A stretch of 64,000 nt of DNA. It comes from Streptomyces sp. R28 (GTDB taxonomy: Bacteria > Actinomycetota > Actinomycetes > Streptomycetales > Streptomycetaceae). The position numbers and the translations under genes are program-made. The stretch spans positions 6,809,001 to 6,873,000 of the forward strand of contig NZ_CP163439.1 of NCBI RefSeq assembly GCF_041052385.1, read 5' to 3'. Under the pieces are notes generated by a model. That model saw nothing but the letters and a program-made list of their open reading frames with translations. It was not told the DNA's origin and made no database searches. This document shows, one piece after another, positions 35,981 to 44,462 of the stretch. Numbering within the stretch: position 1 is the first letter of the stretch; every line of letters starts with the position of its first letter.

Positions 35981-36870
35981 CGGCCGCGGTCCATGAGGTC
36001 GCCGAGGGGGTCTACGCCTACGAGCAGGCCCCCGGCGGCTGGTGTGTCAGCAACGCGGGCATCGTCGTGGGCGGCGACGGCGCCCTCGTCGTCGACACGC
36101 TGTCGACGATCCCGAGGGCGCGGCGGCTGGCCGAGACGGTCGACAAGCTCGCCGCGGGCCCGGGCCGTACCGTGGTCAACACCCACTTCCACGGCGACCA
36201 CGCGTTCGGCAACCAGGTCTTCCCGCCGGGGACGCAGATCATCGCGCACGAGGACATGCGGACCGCCATGGTGACGACGGGCCTGGCCCTCACCGGGCTC
36301 TGGCCGCGGGTCGACTGGGGCGAGATCGAGGTGACGCCGCCGACCGTGACCTTCCGCGACCACCTCACCGTGCACGTCGGCGGGCGACGGACCGAACTGA
36401 TCCGCGTCGGCCCCGCGCACACCGACCACGACGTGGTGGTCTGGCTGCCCGAGGAGCGGGTGCTGTTCGCGGGGGACATCGTCATGTCGGGCGTCACCCC
36501 GTTCGTGCTCTTCGGTTCGGTCTCCGGCACGCTGGCCGCGCTCGACCGGCTGGCGGAGCTGGAGCCCGAGGTGGTCGTCGGCGGGCACGGCCCGGTGGCC
36601 GGACCCGAGGTGCTCGACGCCAACCGGGACTATCTGCGCTGGGTCCAGCACCTCGCCGCCGAGGCGGCCGACAGCGGGCTGACGCCGCTGCAGGCCGCCC
36701 GCGAGGCGGACCTCGGCGTCTTCGCCGACCTGCTGGACGCGGAGCGCCTCGTCGCGAACCTGCACCGGGCTCACGAGGAGCTGCTGGGCAGGCCCGCGCG
36801 CGACGCCATGGAGATCTTCGCGGAGCTGGTCGCCTACAACGGTGGGCGGCTGCCCACCTGCCTCGCCTAA
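35977..36870 (+). CDS. actIV: Second-ring cyclase, metallo-beta-lactamase fold (ActIV)
   Basis: This 297-residue zinc hydrolase-fold protein has the metal-binding motif NTHFHGDHAF with H70, H72, D74 and H75, followed by GPAHTDHDVVVW, GDIVMSG and GGHGPV. ActIV closes the second ring and releases the bicyclic intermediate from the ACP. The start is GTG at 35977, overlapping the ActVII stop. A strong AAGGAG for the next gene is embedded at its stop. Confidence 0.94.
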   Translation: MTAAVHEVAEGVYAYEQAPGGWCVSNAGIVVGGDGALVVDTLSTIPRARRLAETVDKLAAGPGRTVVNTHFHGDHAFGNQVFPPGTQIIAHEDMRTAMVTTGLALTGLWPRVDWGEIEVTPPTVTFRDHLTVHVGGRRTELIRVGPAHTDHDVVVWLPEERVLFAGDIVMSGVTPFVLFGSVSGTLAALDRLAELEPEVVVGGHGPVAGPEVLDANRDYLRWVQHLAAEAADSGLTPLQAAREADLGVFADLLDAERLVANLHRAHEELLGRPARDAMEIFAELVAYNGGRLPTCLA

Positions 36871-36880
36871 GGAGTCAAAG

Positions 36881-37414
36881 ATGGCCGCCGACCAGGGAAT
36901 GCTCCGGGACGCCATGGCCCGGGTGCCCGCCGGGGTGGCGCTCGTCACCGCCCACGACCGCGGGGGAGTCCCGCACGGTTTCACCGCCAGCTCGTTCGTG
37001 TCCGTCTCGATGGAGCCGCCGCTCGCGCTGGTCTGCCTGGCCCGTACGGCCAACTCCTTCCCGGTGTTCGACAGTTGCGGCGAGTTCGCGGTGAGTGTGC
37101 TGCGCGAGGACCACACCGAGCTGGCGATGCGCTTCGCGCGCAAGTCCGCGGACAAGTTCGCGGGCGGGGAGTTCATCCGCACCCCAAGGGGAGCGACCGT
37201 GCTCGACGGGGCGCTCGCGGTCGTCGAGTGCACGGTTCACGAGCGCTACCCCGCGGGCGACCACATCATCCTGCTCGGCGAGGTCCAGTCCGTGCACGTC
37301 GAGGGGAAAGGGGCGCCGGCGGTCTACGTGGACCGCCGCTTCGCGGCCCTGTGCTCGGGGACGGGCGCCTGCCTGGCCGCCGCCGAGCGGGGCGCGCACG
37401 CGCACGCCGGCTGA
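36881..37414 (+). CDS. actVB: NADH:FMN oxidoreductase (ActVB)
   Basis: This 177-residue flavin reductase of the HpaC-like family opens RVPAGVALVTAHDRGGVPHGFTASSFVSVS, the flavin-binding region, and continues FARKSADKFAGGEF. It supplies free FMNH2 to the oxygenase ActVA-ORF5, encoded 11 kb away in the same cluster. ATG at 36881 sits 10 bp after the ActIV stop with AAGGAG upstream. Confidence 0.94.
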   Translation: MAADQGMLRDAMARVPAGVALVTAHDRGGVPHGFTASSFVSVSMEPPLALVCLARTANSFPVFDSCGEFAVSVLREDHTELAMRFARKSADKFAGGEFIRTPRGATVLDGALAVVECTVHERYPAGDHIILLGEVQSVHVEGKGAPAVYVDRRFAALCSGTGACLAAAERGAHAHAG

Positions 37415-37433
37415 GGAGAGTTGAGGAGGAACC

Positions 37434-39011
37434 ATGTCCGTGACCGACGAGGTGACCGGCGAGGTGACCGGTGAGCACCTGGCCGGACTCGCTCGGATCC
37501 GGGCGCAGGCCGAGGCCGGCCCGGGGGAGCGGGCGACCCGGGCGCAGCACGACAGAGGGAAGCTGACGGCCCGGGAGCGGATCGCGCTGCTGCTGGACCC
37601 CGGCTCCTTCCAGGAGGTGGAGCAACTGCGCCGGCACCGGGCGAGCGGCTTCGGTCTTGAGCACAAGCGGCCGTACACGGACGGCGTGATCACCGGCTGG
37701 GGCACGGTCGACGGCCGGACGGTCTTCGTCTACGCGCATGACTTCAGGATCTTCGGCGGCTCGCTCGGCGAGGCGCACGCCGCGAAGATCCACAAGATCA
37801 TGGACATGGCCCTCTCGGCGGGCGCTCCGCTCGTGAGCCTCAACGACGGGGCCGGGGCCCGGATCCAGGAGGGCGTCTCCGCGCTGGCCGGCTACGGCGG
37901 GATCTTCCGGCGCAACACCCGTGCCTCGGGGGTGATCCCGCAGATCTCGGTGATGCTCGGCCCGTGTGCGGGCGGCGCGGCGTACTCGCCGGCGCTGACG
38001 GACTTCGTGTTCATGGTGCGCGAGACCGCGCAGATGTTCATCACCGGCCCGGACGTGGTCAGCGCCGTCACCGGCGCGCAGCTCACCCAGAACGCTCTGG
38101 GCGGCGCGGATGTGCACGCCACGACGTCCGGGGTGGCGCACTTCGTGTACGAGGACGAGGAGACCTGCCTGGCGGAAGTGCGCTACCTGCTCTCCCTGTT
38201 GCCCTCCAACAACCGGCAGAACCCGCCGGTCCACCCCTCGGACGACCCGGTGGACCGGCTCACGTCCACGCTCTACGACCTGGTGCCGCAGGACGGCAAC
38301 CAGCCGTACGACATGCACAAGGTGATCGAGGAGCTCGTCGACGACGGCGACTGGCTGGAGGTCCACGAGCGCTGGGCCCGGAACATCGTCTGCGGCCTTG
38401 CCCGGCTCGACGGGCGGGTGGTGGGCATCGTTGCCAACCAGCCGCAGACGCTGGCCGGGGTGCTGGACATCGCGGCCTCGGAGAAGGCCGGTCGCTTCGT
38501 GACGATGTGCGACGCCTTCAACATCCCGATCGTGACTCTGCTCGACGTGCCGGGCTTTCTGCCCGGGGCGGACCAGGAGCACGGCGGCATCATCCGGCAC
38601 GGCGCGAAGCTGCTGTACGCGTACTGCAACGCCACCGTCCCCCGGGTCTCGATCGTCCTGCGCAAGGCCTACGGCGGCGCGTACATAGTGCTGGACTCCC
38701 AGTCCATCGGCGCCGATCTGACCTTCGCCTGGCCGACCAACGAGATCGCGGTGATGGGCGCGGAAGGCGCGGCCAATGTCATCTTCCGGCGCGACATCGC
38801 CGCGGCCGACGACCCCGAGGCCAAGCGCGCCGAGATGGTCAAGCAGTACAAGTCCGAGCTGATGCACCCGTACTACGCGGCCGAGCGGGGTCTGGTCGAC
38901 GATGTCATCGACCCGGCGGAGACCCGCGAGATTTTGATCCGCTCGCTCGCGATGCTGCGTACGAAGCACGCCGACCTGCCGTCGCGCAAGCACGGCAATC
39001 CGCCCCAGTGA
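37434..39011 (+). CDS. Acyl-CoA carboxylase beta (carboxyltransferase) subunit
   Basis: This 525-residue protein has both crotonase-fold halves: DRGKLTARERIALLLDPGSF and ISVMLGPCAGGAAYSPALTDF in the N-terminal half, and LDVPGFLPGADQEHGGIIRHGAKLLYAY in the C-terminal half. It transfers CO2 from biotin to acetyl- or propionyl-CoA. It lies 19 bp after actVB behind GAGGAGG, so it appears to be in the PKS operon, where it could raise malonyl-CoA for the octaketide. No biotinylated alpha subunit gene is nearby, so it must share one encoded elsewhere. It is not part of the S. coelicolor act cluster as I know it. Confidence 0.93.
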   Translation: MSVTDEVTGEVTGEHLAGLARIRAQAEAGPGERATRAQHDRGKLTARERIALLLDPGSFQEVEQLRRHRASGFGLEHKRPYTDGVITGWGTVDGRTVFVYAHDFRIFGGSLGEAHAAKIHKIMDMALSAGAPLVSLNDGAGARIQEGVSALAGYGGIFRRNTRASGVIPQISVMLGPCAGGAAYSPALTDFVFMVRETAQMFITGPDVVSAVTGAQLTQNALGGADVHATTSGVAHFVYEDEETCLAEVRYLLSLLPSNNRQNPPVHPSDDPVDRLTSTLYDLVPQDGNQPYDMHKVIEELVDDGDWLEVHERWARNIVCGLARLDGRVVGIVANQPQTLAGVLDIAASEKAGRFVTMCDAFNIPIVTLLDVPGFLPGADQEHGGIIRHGAKLLYAYCNATVPRVSIVLRKAYGGAYIVLDSQSIGADLTFAWPTNEIAVMGAEGAANVIFRRDIAAADDPEAKRAEMVKQYKSELMHPYYAAERGLVDDVIDPAETREILIRSLAMLRTKHADLPSRKHGNPPQ

Positions 39012-39226
39012 GCGCGCCGGCCGGCGCGGCAGCCGCCGAACTCCGCGTCGAGAGGGGCCAGGCGAGCGCCGAGGAGATCGCGGCCCTCACCGCGGTCCTC
39101 CTCGCCCGGGCCGCCACCCAGCCCGACTCCGCCGCGGCGCACTGCCCCGACAGCCCGGCGGGCTGGCGCCGCCTGGAACGCACACCGGGCTTCCGGGCCC
39201 CGCACAGCTGGCAGGAGTCCGGGTGA
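39008..39226 (+). CDS. Acyl-CoA carboxylase epsilon subunit
   Basis: This 72-residue protein has the epsilon signature AAELRVERGQASAEEIAALTAVLLAR near the N-terminus and a C-terminal WRRLERTPGF-type tail. Epsilon subunits are small, actinobacteria-specific proteins that stimulate the carboxyltransferase complex. GTG at 39008 overlaps the beta-subunit stop (GTGA). Confidence 0.9.
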   Translation: MSAPAGAAAAELRVERGQASAEEIAALTAVLLARAATQPDSAAAHCPDSPAGWRRLERTPGFRAPHSWQESG

Positions 39227-39345
39227 CGGCGAGGGGGAGGGCGTGGGGGAGGGCGGCGGCTCGCTGTCTGCCATGACAGGGGCCTCGCTGGAGTAAGTGA
39301 GGGGTACGGGAGGGAAGTTGGCGGGAAGTTGACGGGAAGGTGATG

Positions 39346-40263
39346 CTATGTCTCGTTTTCCGCCGATCTCGGCACCTGTCGGCACGCCTGCGCATACGCC
39401 CGCACCAGCGGCCGCCCCGCGTCCTCCTTGCGCCAGGCCAGCGCGTAACGGCTCGGCGAGAGCCCGCGCACCGGACGCGTCACCACCCCACCCAGGGTGA
39501 TCAGAGGGGCGTTGCCCGTCGCCACCAGGCAGATGCCGAGGCCTGCGACCAGCGCCTCGTACGTCTCCTCCGTGCTCGCGATCTCCGCCCCGACGCGTGG
39601 CGGCCGGCCCTGCCGCTCCTCCAGCGCCAGCCAGTAGTCACGCAACGGCCCCGCACTCGTCGGCAGGGCGAGGAACGGCTCGTCGGCGAGGTCCGTGAAG
39701 TCGATCTCCGCACGGGCCGCGAGCGGGTGGGACTCCGGGAGAGCGACCAGGCGGGGCTCCTGCGCGACCACCGTCCAGGCGTAGCGCTCGGCGTCGGGCA
39801 GGGGCAGCCAGACGAAGGCCACGTCCGCGTCGCCGCCGGCCAACCCCGCCGTCGGGTCCTCCCAGCTCACCTGGCGCAGGCGCAGGACCGTGTCCGGGTG
39901 CGCGGCGGTGAAGCGGGAGCGGACCGCCGGGAGCAGGCCGCCGCGGCCCGGGCTGGTGCTCATGCCGACCACCAGCGTGCCGCGTGCCGCCGCCCGGGCG
40001 GCCTCCACCGCCGCCGACCCCTGTGACCAGGCGTCCAGCACCCGCCGCGCATGCGGCAGCAGTGCCATGCCGGCCTCGGTCAGGGCCACGCCCTGCCGGT
40101 CTCGCCGGAACAGCTCCACGCCCAGCTGCCGCTCCAGCGACCGTACTTGTTTGCTGAGCGCGGGCTGGGAGACGTACAGCCGCTCGGCCGCTCGGGTGAA
40201 GTGCAGTTCTTCCGCAACCGTCGTGAAGTAGCGCAGGTCCCGTACATGCACGTCCATCGTCAT
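39346..40263 (-). CDS. LysR-family transcriptional regulator
   Basis: This 305-residue regulator has an N-terminal winged helix-turn-helix (DLRYFTTVAEELHFTRAAERLYVSQPALSKQVRSLERQLGVELFRR, about 6-52) and a LysR substrate-binding domain from about 90. It is divergent from an SDR gene, its probable target. A perfect inverted repeat sits directly before its start. A second in-frame ATG two codons later is possible. There is no evidence that it belongs to the act pathway. The gap 39227-39345 contains only GGGAAGTTG tandem copies. Confidence 0.9.
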   Translation of the reverse strand: MTMDVHVRDLRYFTTVAEELHFTRAAERLYVSQPALSKQVRSLERQLGVELFRRDRQGVALTEAGMALLPHARRVLDAWSQGSAAVEAARAAARGTLVVGMSTSPGRGGLLPAVRSRFTAAHPDTVLRLRQVSWEDPTAGLAGGDADVAFVWLPLPDAERYAWTVVAQEPRLVALPESHPLAARAEIDFTDLADEPFLALPTSAGPLRDYWLALEERQGRPPRVGAEIASTEETYEALVAGLGICLVATGNAPLITLGGVVTRPVRGLSPSRYALAWRKEDAGRPLVRAYAQACRQVPRSAENET

Positions 40264-40286
40264 AACCTTCGGTTATCACCGAAGGT
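40262..40286. promoter_or_regulatory. Probable LysR operator
   Basis: ACCTTCGGT (40265-40273) and ACCGAAGGT (40278-40286) form a perfect 9-bp inverted repeat with a 4-bp spacer. ATAACC/GGTTAT (40262-40276) forms an overlapping second dyad. It touches the regulator's start codon and lies 78 bp before the SDR. Confidence 0.7.
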
Positions 40287-40363
40287 CTTGGACGGGCAAC
40301 CGGTTCCGGTCGGAGGCTGGTCCGCACAAGCCGATGCGGCTACCGCAATCCCGAGGAGCTGTC

Positions 40364-41194
40364 ATGAACAAGGTGTGGTTGATCACCGGCGCGAGCAGCG
40401 GTTTCGGGCGGGCGGTCGCGGAAGCGGTCCTCGCCGACGGTGACGTGGTCGTGGGTGCGGTACGGCGGCCCGAAGGGTTGGACGATCTCGTGGCCGCCCA
40501 CCCCGATCAGATGGAGGCGCTGCGGCTGGACGTCGGCGACACGGGGGCCGCCGAGGCCGCCGTACGGGATGTGATCGCGCGGCACGGCCGGATCGACATC
40601 CTCGTCAACAACGCGGGCCGCACTCACGTCGGCGCCTTCGAGGAGACGACGGAGCGGGAGTTGCGCGAGCTGTTCGACCTGCATGTCTTCGGGCCGGTCG
40701 CGCTCACCCGTGCCGTGCTGCCGCACATGCGCGAGCGGCGTTCCGGCGCGATCGTGCAGATGAGCAGCATGGGCGGGCAGATGTCCTTCGCCGGCTTCTC
40801 GGCGTACAGCGGAACGAAGTTCGCCCTGGAGGGCCTGTCCGAGGGGCTCGCGGACGAGGTCGCCGAGTTCGGCATCAAGGTGCTGATCGTCGAGCCGGGT
40901 TCGTTCCGCACCTCGCTGTTCGAGACCGGCCGGGCCGGGGCCAGCGCGGACAGCGGCCTCTACCCCAAGGTGAGCGAGACCCGCGGCTTCGTCTCCGGCG
41001 GCGACGGCAGCCAGCCCGGCGACCCGGCGAAGGCGGCGGCCCTCATCCTGGCCGCGCTGGAGGCCGACCGCACGCCGCTGCGCCTGCCTCTCGGCGACGA
41101 CGGCGTCTCCGCGGTCCTCGGCCACCTCGACCAGGTCCGCGAAGACATCGCGGCGTGGGAGAAGTCGACGCGGGCAACGGGGTTCGAAGACTGA
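40364..41194 (+). CDS. Short-chain dehydrogenase/reductase
   Basis: This 276-residue classical SDR has the cofactor loop TGASSGFGRAVAEAV (about 8-22), NNAG at about 89 and the catalytic YSGTK (about 154-158) preceded by SSMGG. A C-terminal extension follows, with substrate-loop residues VEPGSFRTSLF. Its family reduces or oxidises varied alcohols and ketones; the substrate cannot be inferred. AGGAG precedes the ATG. It is likely controlled by the divergent LysR protein. Confidence 0.9.
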   Translation: MNKVWLITGASSGFGRAVAEAVLADGDVVVGAVRRPEGLDDLVAAHPDQMEALRLDVGDTGAAEAAVRDVIARHGRIDILVNNAGRTHVGAFEETTERELRELFDLHVFGPVALTRAVLPHMRERRSGAIVQMSSMGGQMSFAGFSAYSGTKFALEGLSEGLADEVAEFGIKVLIVEPGSFRTSLFETGRAGASADSGLYPKVSETRGFVSGGDGSQPGDPAKAAALILAALEADRTPLRLPLGDDGVSAVLGHLDQVREDIAAWEKSTRATGFED

Positions 41195-41537
41195 GGGCGC
41201 TTACCCCGAACCGCGGGAGCAGGCGAGGAACGAACGAGGCCGGTGAGCCGACGGCCACCCGACCGAGGCGCAGCGCCCGCACGGCTGCCCGCCCTCGGGC
41301 GCGGGCGGCCGGCGCCTCGACGTCGGCATACGCCGTCCAGGCCGCGGGGCTGATCTGCGCGGTGGGGCCGTCTTCCCCGTCGTGTGGGCGGAGTTCGCCG
41401 TGCAGGGCCCTTGTGCAATTCCTGTGCAGGCCTCAATCTTTCGGCTGACACACAGGAACGGCACAGGAAGTTGACATGTTCCTGTCCGCTTCGTGTCGCC
41501 CCCACAAGCGCACCACCAATCGAGGAGGACCCCTCAG
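41195..41537. other. Promoter region of the secreted protease with TTCCTGTG/CACAGGAA repeats
   Basis: No gene was found. The last 120 bp contain TTCCTGTG at 41419, CACAGGAA at 41451 and 41462 (11 bp apart), and TTCCTGT at 41479. A TTGACA (41471-41476) lies within this array, consistent with a regulated promoter for the protease gene. A clear -10 was not identified. Confidence 0.6.
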
Positions 41538-43115
41538 ATGGCAGTGATGCGTAACTCCCGAAGAGACACCCGGCGAAGACTGGCAGCCCTCAGCGTCGCG
41601 GCCACCGCGGCCCTCACCGCGGGCCTGGTCTCCGCCCTCCCCGCCGCGGCCGCTCCCGAGGGCCGTATCCAGTACGCGGGCGCGGCCAACGCCGTGGCCG
41701 ACAGCTACATCGTGAACCTCAAGGCGGACCACGCCCGTTCGGGCTCCAAGTCCGGGCGCGCCCTGGTCGAGAAGTACGGCGCCGACATCGAGCGGACGTA
41801 CAAGAAGGCCCTCAACGGCTACGCGATCGAGGCATCCCAGGCCGAGGCCAAGGCGCTCGCCGCCGACCCGGCCGTCGCCTCCGTCGTCCAGAACCGCACC
41901 TTCAGCATCGACGCGACCCAGACCAGCCCGCCCTCCTGGGGCCTGGACCGCATCGACCAGAAGAACCTGCCGCTGAACAGCTCGTACACCTACCCGGACT
42001 CGGCCGGGCAGGGCGTGACCGCGTACATCATCGACACCGGCGTGCGCATCACCCACAGCGACTTCGGCGGCCGTGCCTCCTACGGCTACGACGCCGTCGA
42101 CAACGACAACACCGCCCAGGACGGCCACGGCCACGGCACGCACGTCGCGGGCACGGTCGCCGGGTCGTCGTACGGCGTCGCCAAGAAGGCGAAGATCGTC
42201 GGCGTCCGGGTGCTGAACAACTCCGGCGAGGGCACCACCGACCAGGTCGTCGCCGGTATCGACTGGGTCGCCCAGAACGCGGTGAAGCCGGCCGTCGCCA
42301 ACATGTCCCTCGGCGGCGGCGCCGACTCCGCCCTCGACACGGCCGTACGCAACGCCATCGCCTCCGGCGTCACCTTCGCCGTCGCGGCCGGCAACGAGTC
42401 GACCAACGCCTCCACCAAGTCGCCCGCACGCGTCACCGAGGCGATCACGGTCGGCGCGACCACGAGCGGCGACGCGCGCGCGAGCTACTCCAACTACGGA
42501 TCGGTCCTGGACCTGTTCGCCCCTGGCTCGTCCATCACCTCGGCCTGGAACACGAGCGACTCGGCGACCAACACCATCTCCGGTACGTCGATGGCGACCC
42601 CGCACGTAGTGGGCGCGGCCGCGCTCTATCTCGCCGCCAACCCCTCGGCCACCCCGTCCCAGGTCGCCTCGGCCCTGACGTCCGCCGCCACGACCGGCGT
42701 CGTCACCAGCCCCGGCACGGGCTCGCCCAACCGGCTCCTCTACGTCGGCGGCGGCACGACCACCCCGCCCGGCCCGCGTTTCGAGAACACCGGTGACTAC
42801 GCGATCGCCGACAACTCCACGGTCGAGTCCCCGGTGACGGTCTCCGGCGTCTCCGGCAACGCGCCCTCGGCCCTGGCCGTCGAGGTGCACATCGTCCACA
42901 CGTACATCGGCGACCTCCAGGTCCAGCTGATCGCCCCCGACGGCACGGCGTACACGCTGAAGTCGTACGGCACGGGCGGCAGTGCGGACAACATCGACAC
43001 CACGTACTCGGTGAACGCCTCGTCGGAGGCCGCCAACGGCACGTGGAAACTGCGGGTGAGCGACAACGCGAACATCGACACCGGGCGGATCGACGCCTGG
43101 GCGCTCCAGTTCTGA
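41538..43115 (+). CDS. Secreted subtilisin-type (S8) serine protease with P/Homo B domain
   Basis: 525 residues. A signal peptide (basic NSRRDTRRR, hydrophobic run, cleavage near residue 39) leads into a propeptide of the I9 inhibitor type (about 55-125). The S8 catalytic domain has D166 (AYIIDTGVR), H199 (GHGHGTHVAG) and Ser near 352 (SGTSMATPHV). After a GGGTTTPPGP linker comes a P-domain (about 425-525), as in proprotein-convertase-like proteases. It is exported and self-processed. GAGGAGG lies upstream of the ATG. The convergent gene 8 bp downstream encodes a serpin. Confidence 0.93.
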   Translation: MAVMRNSRRDTRRRLAALSVAATAALTAGLVSALPAAAAPEGRIQYAGAANAVADSYIVNLKADHARSGSKSGRALVEKYGADIERTYKKALNGYAIEASQAEAKALAADPAVASVVQNRTFSIDATQTSPPSWGLDRIDQKNLPLNSSYTYPDSAGQGVTAYIIDTGVRITHSDFGGRASYGYDAVDNDNTAQDGHGHGTHVAGTVAGSSYGVAKKAKIVGVRVLNNSGEGTTDQVVAGIDWVAQNAVKPAVANMSLGGGADSALDTAVRNAIASGVTFAVAAGNESTNASTKSPARVTEAITVGATTSGDARASYSNYGSVLDLFAPGSSITSAWNTSDSATNTISGTSMATPHVVGAAALYLAANPSATPSQVASALTSAATTGVVTSPGTGSPNRLLYVGGGTTTPPGPRFENTGDYAIADNSTVESPVTVSGVSGNAPSALAVEVHIVHTYIGDLQVQLIAPDGTAYTLKSYGTGGSADNIDTTYSVNASSEAANGTWKLRVSDNANIDTGRIDAWALQF

Positions 43116-43122
43116 CCCTGAG

Positions 43123-44364
43123 TCAGGGGCGGTAGTCCTCCTCGTCCTCGCGGTACGGCACCGGGTCCGTGACCCAGCCGGCCGCGAGGACGAGCCGCGT
43201 GTGGCGGTGCAGGGCGAGAAAGCCGAAGGGCCGGTCGAAGGAGGCCCGGACGCTGGTGGTCACCCAACGGGGAGCGGCGGGTGCGCTCCCCGGGGCGGCC
43301 CCGACAGCCGTCACCGCGGCCGCCCGGAAGCCCAGGGCACCGAACCGCGCCATCGCGGACTGCCGAGCCGACCCGACGGCGAGCGGGAAGCCACTGACGC
43401 CGGGGAAGTGACCACGGCCCGTGTCCATCGCCGTCGTCAGGCCGAAGACGCGGTGCAGCGCCAGCAGGTCGTGGTGCGTGCTCATGCCGAACGCCACCGT
43501 CCTTACGTCCAGCGTCGGCGGTACCGGGCGGGTGTTGCGCTCCTTCACCACCCTCAGTCCCGGTCCCGCATCGCCGTAAGGGAGTTGCGGCCCCGGCACC
43601 ACCGGGTGCCTGCCCGCCAGGACGTCCACCCCGGCCCCCAGCACCTGCCCGGCCGTCATCCCCTCCTCGCCGAGCAGCAGATGCACGTCGATCGCGTTGT
43701 CGCCCAGCACCTTCAGCCCGGTGACATGACCGGCCGGTGTGTCCGCGACCCCGACCCGGTCCAGCAACTCGCTGCGGCGGTGCAGTCCGAGCAGCGTCCG
43801 GTCGCTCCACGGCCCGGCCTCCGGCGTCATCGGAAAGTCCCGGAAGCGCCGCAGCCACTCCGCCCGCAACGCCAGCGCACTCGCCAGCACCAGCTCGGGG
43901 TCCTCGTCCAGCAGGACGGGCATCTCTTCGATCAGCCCACCCGTCCGCTTCACCGCCCAGGCGTCCAGCGCACCCTTGTCGGCCCGCGCGTCCCCCGTCA
44001 GCACCCCGTGGGCCTCCGTGGGCAACCCCGCCTCCCACCGCTCCCGCAGCTCCAGCGTCCGCCTGGTCCACAACCCGAGCGCCGAGTCCAGCCCCCGCAT
44101 CGCTGCCATCGCGCCCAGCAGCTCCCGCGCCGCGCCCGCGGCCTCGCCCGCCGGCAGCCCCACCGCGTCCGCCAGCTCCGCGCGCGCCGCACCGCCGGCC
44201 CCGTCCGCCAGGAACGCGAGCAACGGCCACACGCCCGCCGCCGAGAACACCGTGCCGCCGTCGGAAGCCCCCGAAACCTGAGGAGCCCCCGAGGGCCCGG
44301 CCGCCCCCGCCCACCGGACGGACAACCCATTGACCGCCAGGATCGTCGTATTCGTGACCCCCAT
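43123..44364 (-). CDS. Serpin-family protein
   Basis: This 413-residue protein ends with the serpin signature FDRPFGFLALHRHTRLVLAAGWVTDP and has serpin-like features earlier (VFSAAGVWPLLAFLADGA, LASALALRAEW). The reactive-centre loop would be about residues 355-385; its hinge reads RAAAVTAVGAAPG, rich in small residues as required for inhibitory serpins. There is no signal peptide, so it is probably cytoplasmic. It is convergent with a subtilisin-like protease gene, separated by 8 bp. Inhibition of that protease is a guess from position. Confidence 0.85.
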   Translation of the reverse strand: MGVTNTTILAVNGLSVRWAGAAGPSGAPQVSGASDGGTVFSAAGVWPLLAFLADGAGGAARAELADAVGLPAGEAAGAARELLGAMAAMRGLDSALGLWTRRTLELRERWEAGLPTEAHGVLTGDARADKGALDAWAVKRTGGLIEEMPVLLDEDPELVLASALALRAEWLRRFRDFPMTPEAGPWSDRTLLGLHRRSELLDRVGVADTPAGHVTGLKVLGDNAIDVHLLLGEEGMTAGQVLGAGVDVLAGRHPVVPGPQLPYGDAGPGLRVVKERNTRPVPPTLDVRTVAFGMSTHHDLLALHRVFGLTTAMDTGRGHFPGVSGFPLAVGSARQSAMARFGALGFRAAAVTAVGAAPGSAPAAPRWVTTSVRASFDRPFGFLALHRHTRLVLAAGWVTDPVPYREDEEDYRP

Positions 44365-44462
44365 TACGTCCCCCCTCGTCCCGCCCCGCCCCTACCATTC
44401 GCCCAGTCGTACGCCAGTTCCCACCGCCCGGCATCGCCGCCTGAACCAGGAGCACGGTACCC

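Noticed and set aside
39346..41194. LysR regulator and SDR as members of the act cluster
   Set aside because: They have no counterpart in the act gene set, no SARP box and their own operator, so they were treated as flanking genes.
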